From Candidatus Dormiibacterota bacterium (lineage in GTDB: Bacteria > Vulcanimicrobiota > Vulcanimicrobiia > Vulcanimicrobiales > Vulcanimicrobiaceae), in contig DATKRS010000011.1 of the NCBI GenBank assembly GCA_035532035.1, positions 1 to 64,000 of the forward strand: 64,000 bases of DNA, in the 5' to 3' direction. Shown piece by piece: positions 62,116 to 64,000 of the stretch. How positions within the stretch are numbered: the first letter of the stretch is position 1; each line of letters starts with the position of its first letter. The position numbers and the translations under genes are program-made. The notes beneath the pieces were generated by a model. That model had not been told where the DNA came from. It did no database searches and was given only the letters and a program-made list of their open reading frames with translations.

Positions 62116-63057
62116 ATGAAAGCCGTCGTCGTCGAGCACCGCGGTTCGCCGGGAGCGCTCAAGGAGATGCCGGATCCTCAGCCGGGAGTGCACGAGGTCC
62201 TCGTCCACGTCTGCGCGGCCGGCGTGAACCCGGTGGACTGGAAAGTGCGCGATGCCGGCACGCGCCCGATGCCGTACGTTCTCGGACAGGATTTCTCCGG
62301 CACGGTCGCCGCAGTCGGGAGCGCGGTGCGGCGATACCGCTACGGAGAACGCATCTTCGGGGTCGCGCACGATCGCGGCGCGTTCGCCGAGTACACGCTC
62401 GTTCCGGAGGAGAGCACCTCGCAGCCCGCAGCAAAGATTCCCGACGACGTCGGCTACGCCGATGCGGCGGCGCTTCCAACCGCCGGAATCACGGCGCTGG
62501 GATCGCTCGATGCTCTCCAGGCCGCCAAGGGAACGACGCTCGTCGTCGTCGGCGCGACGGGCGGCGTCGGCACCTTTGCGGTGCAGATCGCGCGGGATCG
62601 CGGCGCGCACGTGATTGCCAGCGGACGCGCGTCCAACGAGCGGCTCGCGCGCGAGCTCGGGGCCGACGAGTACGTGGCGTACGACCGCGAAGACGTCTTC
62701 GCGGCGATTGCGCGCGCACATCCCGGCGGCGTCGACGCGGTACTCGACCTCGTCGACGACGCCGACGCCATCGGGCGCACCGCCGGCATCATACGCGAGG
62801 GCGGCAGAATCGTTTCGACGATCCATGCCGCGGACGCGGCGTGGTTCTCAGCGCGCAAGATTCTCGCGGAGAATCTTCGCATGACCCATACGGCGGCATC
62901 GTCGCACGAAGGGCTGCGTACGCTGGTCAAAATGCTCGAAGAAGGCCGCCTCCGCACGGTCATCGCCGCCGAGCGACCGCTGTCGGAGGCGGTTGACGCG
63001 CTCGAGGAGAGCAAGCGCGGCGCAGTGGCCGGCAAGCTCGTCCTCATGGTCGAGTAA
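62116..63057 (+). CDS. Quinone oxidoreductase-like MDR protein
   Basis: This 313-residue oxidoreductase of the zinc-free quinone-reductase subfamily has VHVCAAGVNPVDWKVRDAG, VLGQDFSGTVAAVG, VVGATGGVGTFAVQIAR (the NADPH-binding GxGxxG variant) and GGRIVSTIHA. No structural Zn cysteines are seen. It reduces quinones or enones with NADPH. The start is an ATG six bases after the upstream stop codon. Confidence 0.9.
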   Translation: MKAVVVEHRGSPGALKEMPDPQPGVHEVLVHVCAAGVNPVDWKVRDAGTRPMPYVLGQDFSGTVAAVGSAVRRYRYGERIFGVAHDRGAFAEYTLVPEESTSQPAAKIPDDVGYADAAALPTAGITALGSLDALQAAKGTTLVVVGATGGVGTFAVQIARDRGAHVIASGRASNERLARELGADEYVAYDREDVFAAIARAHPGGVDAVLDLVDDADAIGRTAGIIREGGRIVSTIHAADAAWFSARKILAENLRMTHTAASSHEGLRTLVKMLEEGRLRTVIAAERPLSEAVDALEESKRGAVAGKLVLMVE

Positions 63058-63122
63058 CCTTCCCCGGCACGTTGAGAAGCGAGAAGCGGAGCGCGGTGCA
63101 CCCACGACGAACCGACGCCCTC

Positions 63123-63533
63123 ATGCCCAAACGGTTGCTCTTCGCTCTGGGGGTCCTTGTGTTGGTCCTCGTGGCCTGCAAGTCCGCCGCAACGATCACG
63201 CCCAAACCGACGCCGAGCCCTACTCCAACGGCGAATCCGACGGCGAACACCGCGACGGTCAATGCCCAGTACAACGGAAGCGCGTACCTCGGAACGATCT
63301 ACGCGAACGCCGCAGCGTCGGGATGCCCGGGATCGACGGTCGTCAGCGGCTCGACGGTGTCGGCAACGCCGACCCTCACAACCGTGAACGGTCAATCGGT
63401 GGGCCAAGCGACGCTCTCGCCGCTCACGCCGAATACCTATTACACGTTCTTCTACGTCGTCGGCGGCGGACCGACGGTCTCCTCGTGCACCCTGAACTGG
63501 ACGTACGGCCCCGTCACGCTGAAGTATCCTTAA
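63123..63533 (+). CDS. Putative lipoprotein
   Basis: This 136-residue protein begins MPKRLLFALGVLVLVLVACKSAATI, with a lipobox LVAC at residues 16-19. A Pro/Thr-rich linker (PKPTPSPTPTANPTANT) leads to a small beta-rich domain with two cysteines (SGCPGSTV and SSCTLNW) that could form a disulfide. No family is recognised. It follows the oxidoreductase on the same strand and is convergent with the dehydrogenase gene. Confidence 0.75.
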   Translation: MPKRLLFALGVLVLVLVACKSAATITPKPTPSPTPTANPTANTATVNAQYNGSAYLGTIYANAAASGCPGSTVVSGSTVSATPTLTTVNGQSVGQATLSPLTPNTYYTFFYVVGGGPTVSSCTLNWTYGPVTLKYP

Positions 63534-63547
63534 GGGAGCCTCTTAGC

Positions 63548-64000
63548 TTACAGCTCCGCGTTCGGTAGCCACGATGCGTCGTTCGCGGGCATCGCAGGAG
63601 CGCTCTCCTCGTCGACGTCGAGAACCCAGAGCGCACGGTGCGGAAGAAACGCCGCTCCGTCACGCGCCGCGACGCGCCGGAGAATGCGCGAGATGCGGTG
63701 GCCGCCGATCTCGCGCCCCCACGCGATCGGACCGCGCGGGTAGTTCGTCCCCAGACGCATCGCAGCGTCGACGTCGTCGGCCACGGCGACGCCCTCCTCG
63801 ACGGCAATCACCGCTTCGTTGACGATCGCACCGATGGTGCGCCCGAGAAAGAGCCCGGGGACGTTCTCCACGAGAACGACACCGTGGCCAATCGCTTCGA
63901 AGCTCTCTTGCGCGAGCTCGAGCATCTCGTCCGAGGTCGCGTCCGCATCGACGATCTCGACGCCGTCCTGCTCCGCGAGCGAGCCGAGGATGCCGTATCC
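63548..64000 (-). CDS. 3-hydroxyacyl-CoA dehydrogenase, C-terminal part (runs off the right edge)
   Basis: The frame is open to the edge of the window and continues in from outside; 150 residues are visible. The sequence GYGILGSLAEQDGVEIVD is followed by NVPGLFLGRTIGAIVNEAVIAVEEGVAVADDVDAAMRLGTNYPRGPIAW, the C-terminal domain of a FadB/HBD-type 3-hydroxyacyl-CoA dehydrogenase (the helical domain that binds the CoA substrate). The N-terminal NAD domain is outside the window. Its stop follows the convergent lipoprotein stop by 14 bases. Confidence 0.88.
   Translation of the reverse strand, partial: GYGILGSLAEQDGVEIVDADATSDEMLELAQESFEAIGHGVVLVENVPGLFLGRTIGAIVNEAVIAVEEGVAVADDVDAAMRLGTNYPRGPIAWGREIGGHRISRILRRVAARDGAAFLPHRALWVLDVDEESAPAMPANDASWLPNAEL

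Overview
This 64 kb window looks like a chromosomal segment of a high-GC bacterium. Genes are densely packed, and 4-base stop/start overlaps (ATGA, GTGA) are frequent. No tRNA, rRNA, insertion sequence, prophage or CRISPR array is visible. The gene content (a 14-gene complex I operon, B12-dependent methionine synthase, two different type I glutamine synthetases, an M-box Mg2+ riboswitch, many small secreted proteins of unknown function) fits a free-living aerobic or facultative heterotroph. An uncultivated high-GC lineage such as Eremiobacterota is a guess from general character only; there is no marker gene here to test it.

Layout. 0-7.5 kb: a partial unknown gene, a His-rich WXXGXW-repeat secreted protein, and a five-gene MacA/MacB-type export module that continues into a response regulator and histidine kinase. 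7.5-18.5 kb: a metallothionein-like peptide, a very large GAF-GGDEF-STAND ATPase-TPR regulator, an MFS-acyltransferase fusion, an Mpo1-like protein, an inositol-monophosphatase/serine-hydrolase pair and small envelope proteins. 18.5-22.5 kb: a 0.5 kb structured intergenic region, a cupin, then an M-box riboswitch controlling a two-gene unit (soluble MgtE-N/CBS protein plus Nramp-like transporter). 22.5-28.4 kb: a PAS-GGDEF protein, a PucR-type regulator with a glutamine synthetase, a PLP decarboxylase, an aldo-keto reductase and a RidA protein, suggesting amine/amino-acid nitrogen metabolism. 28.4-42.2 kb: nuoA to nuoN in canonical order on the minus strand.

42.2-54 kb: an ion channel, HflX, a BtuCD/FecCD-type ABC pair without a binding protein, adenylylation-type glutamine synthetase, an RsbU-type phosphatase, phosphohexomutase, NagA-like deacetylase, a TauE-like permease and a VOC protein. 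54-64 kb: a VapBC-type toxin-antitoxin pair with a perfect 9-bp inverted-repeat operator, metH, L-asparaginase II, cysteine synthase, a secreted serine hydrolase, an MDR oxidoreductase, a lipoprotein and the C-terminus of a 3-hydroxyacyl-CoA dehydrogenase.

The most unusual items are: (i) the M-box/soluble MgtE-like sensor/Nramp-like transporter unit, which reads as a split Mg2+ uptake system; (ii) the single-chain GAF-GGDEF-STAND-TPR protein, which joins c-di-GMP synthesis to an NTPase signalling switch; (iii) the MFS-PlsC fusion; and (iv) a thioesterase gene whose coding sequence begins upstream of any standard start codon. All functional calls come from reading motifs in the sequence; no database search was possible.
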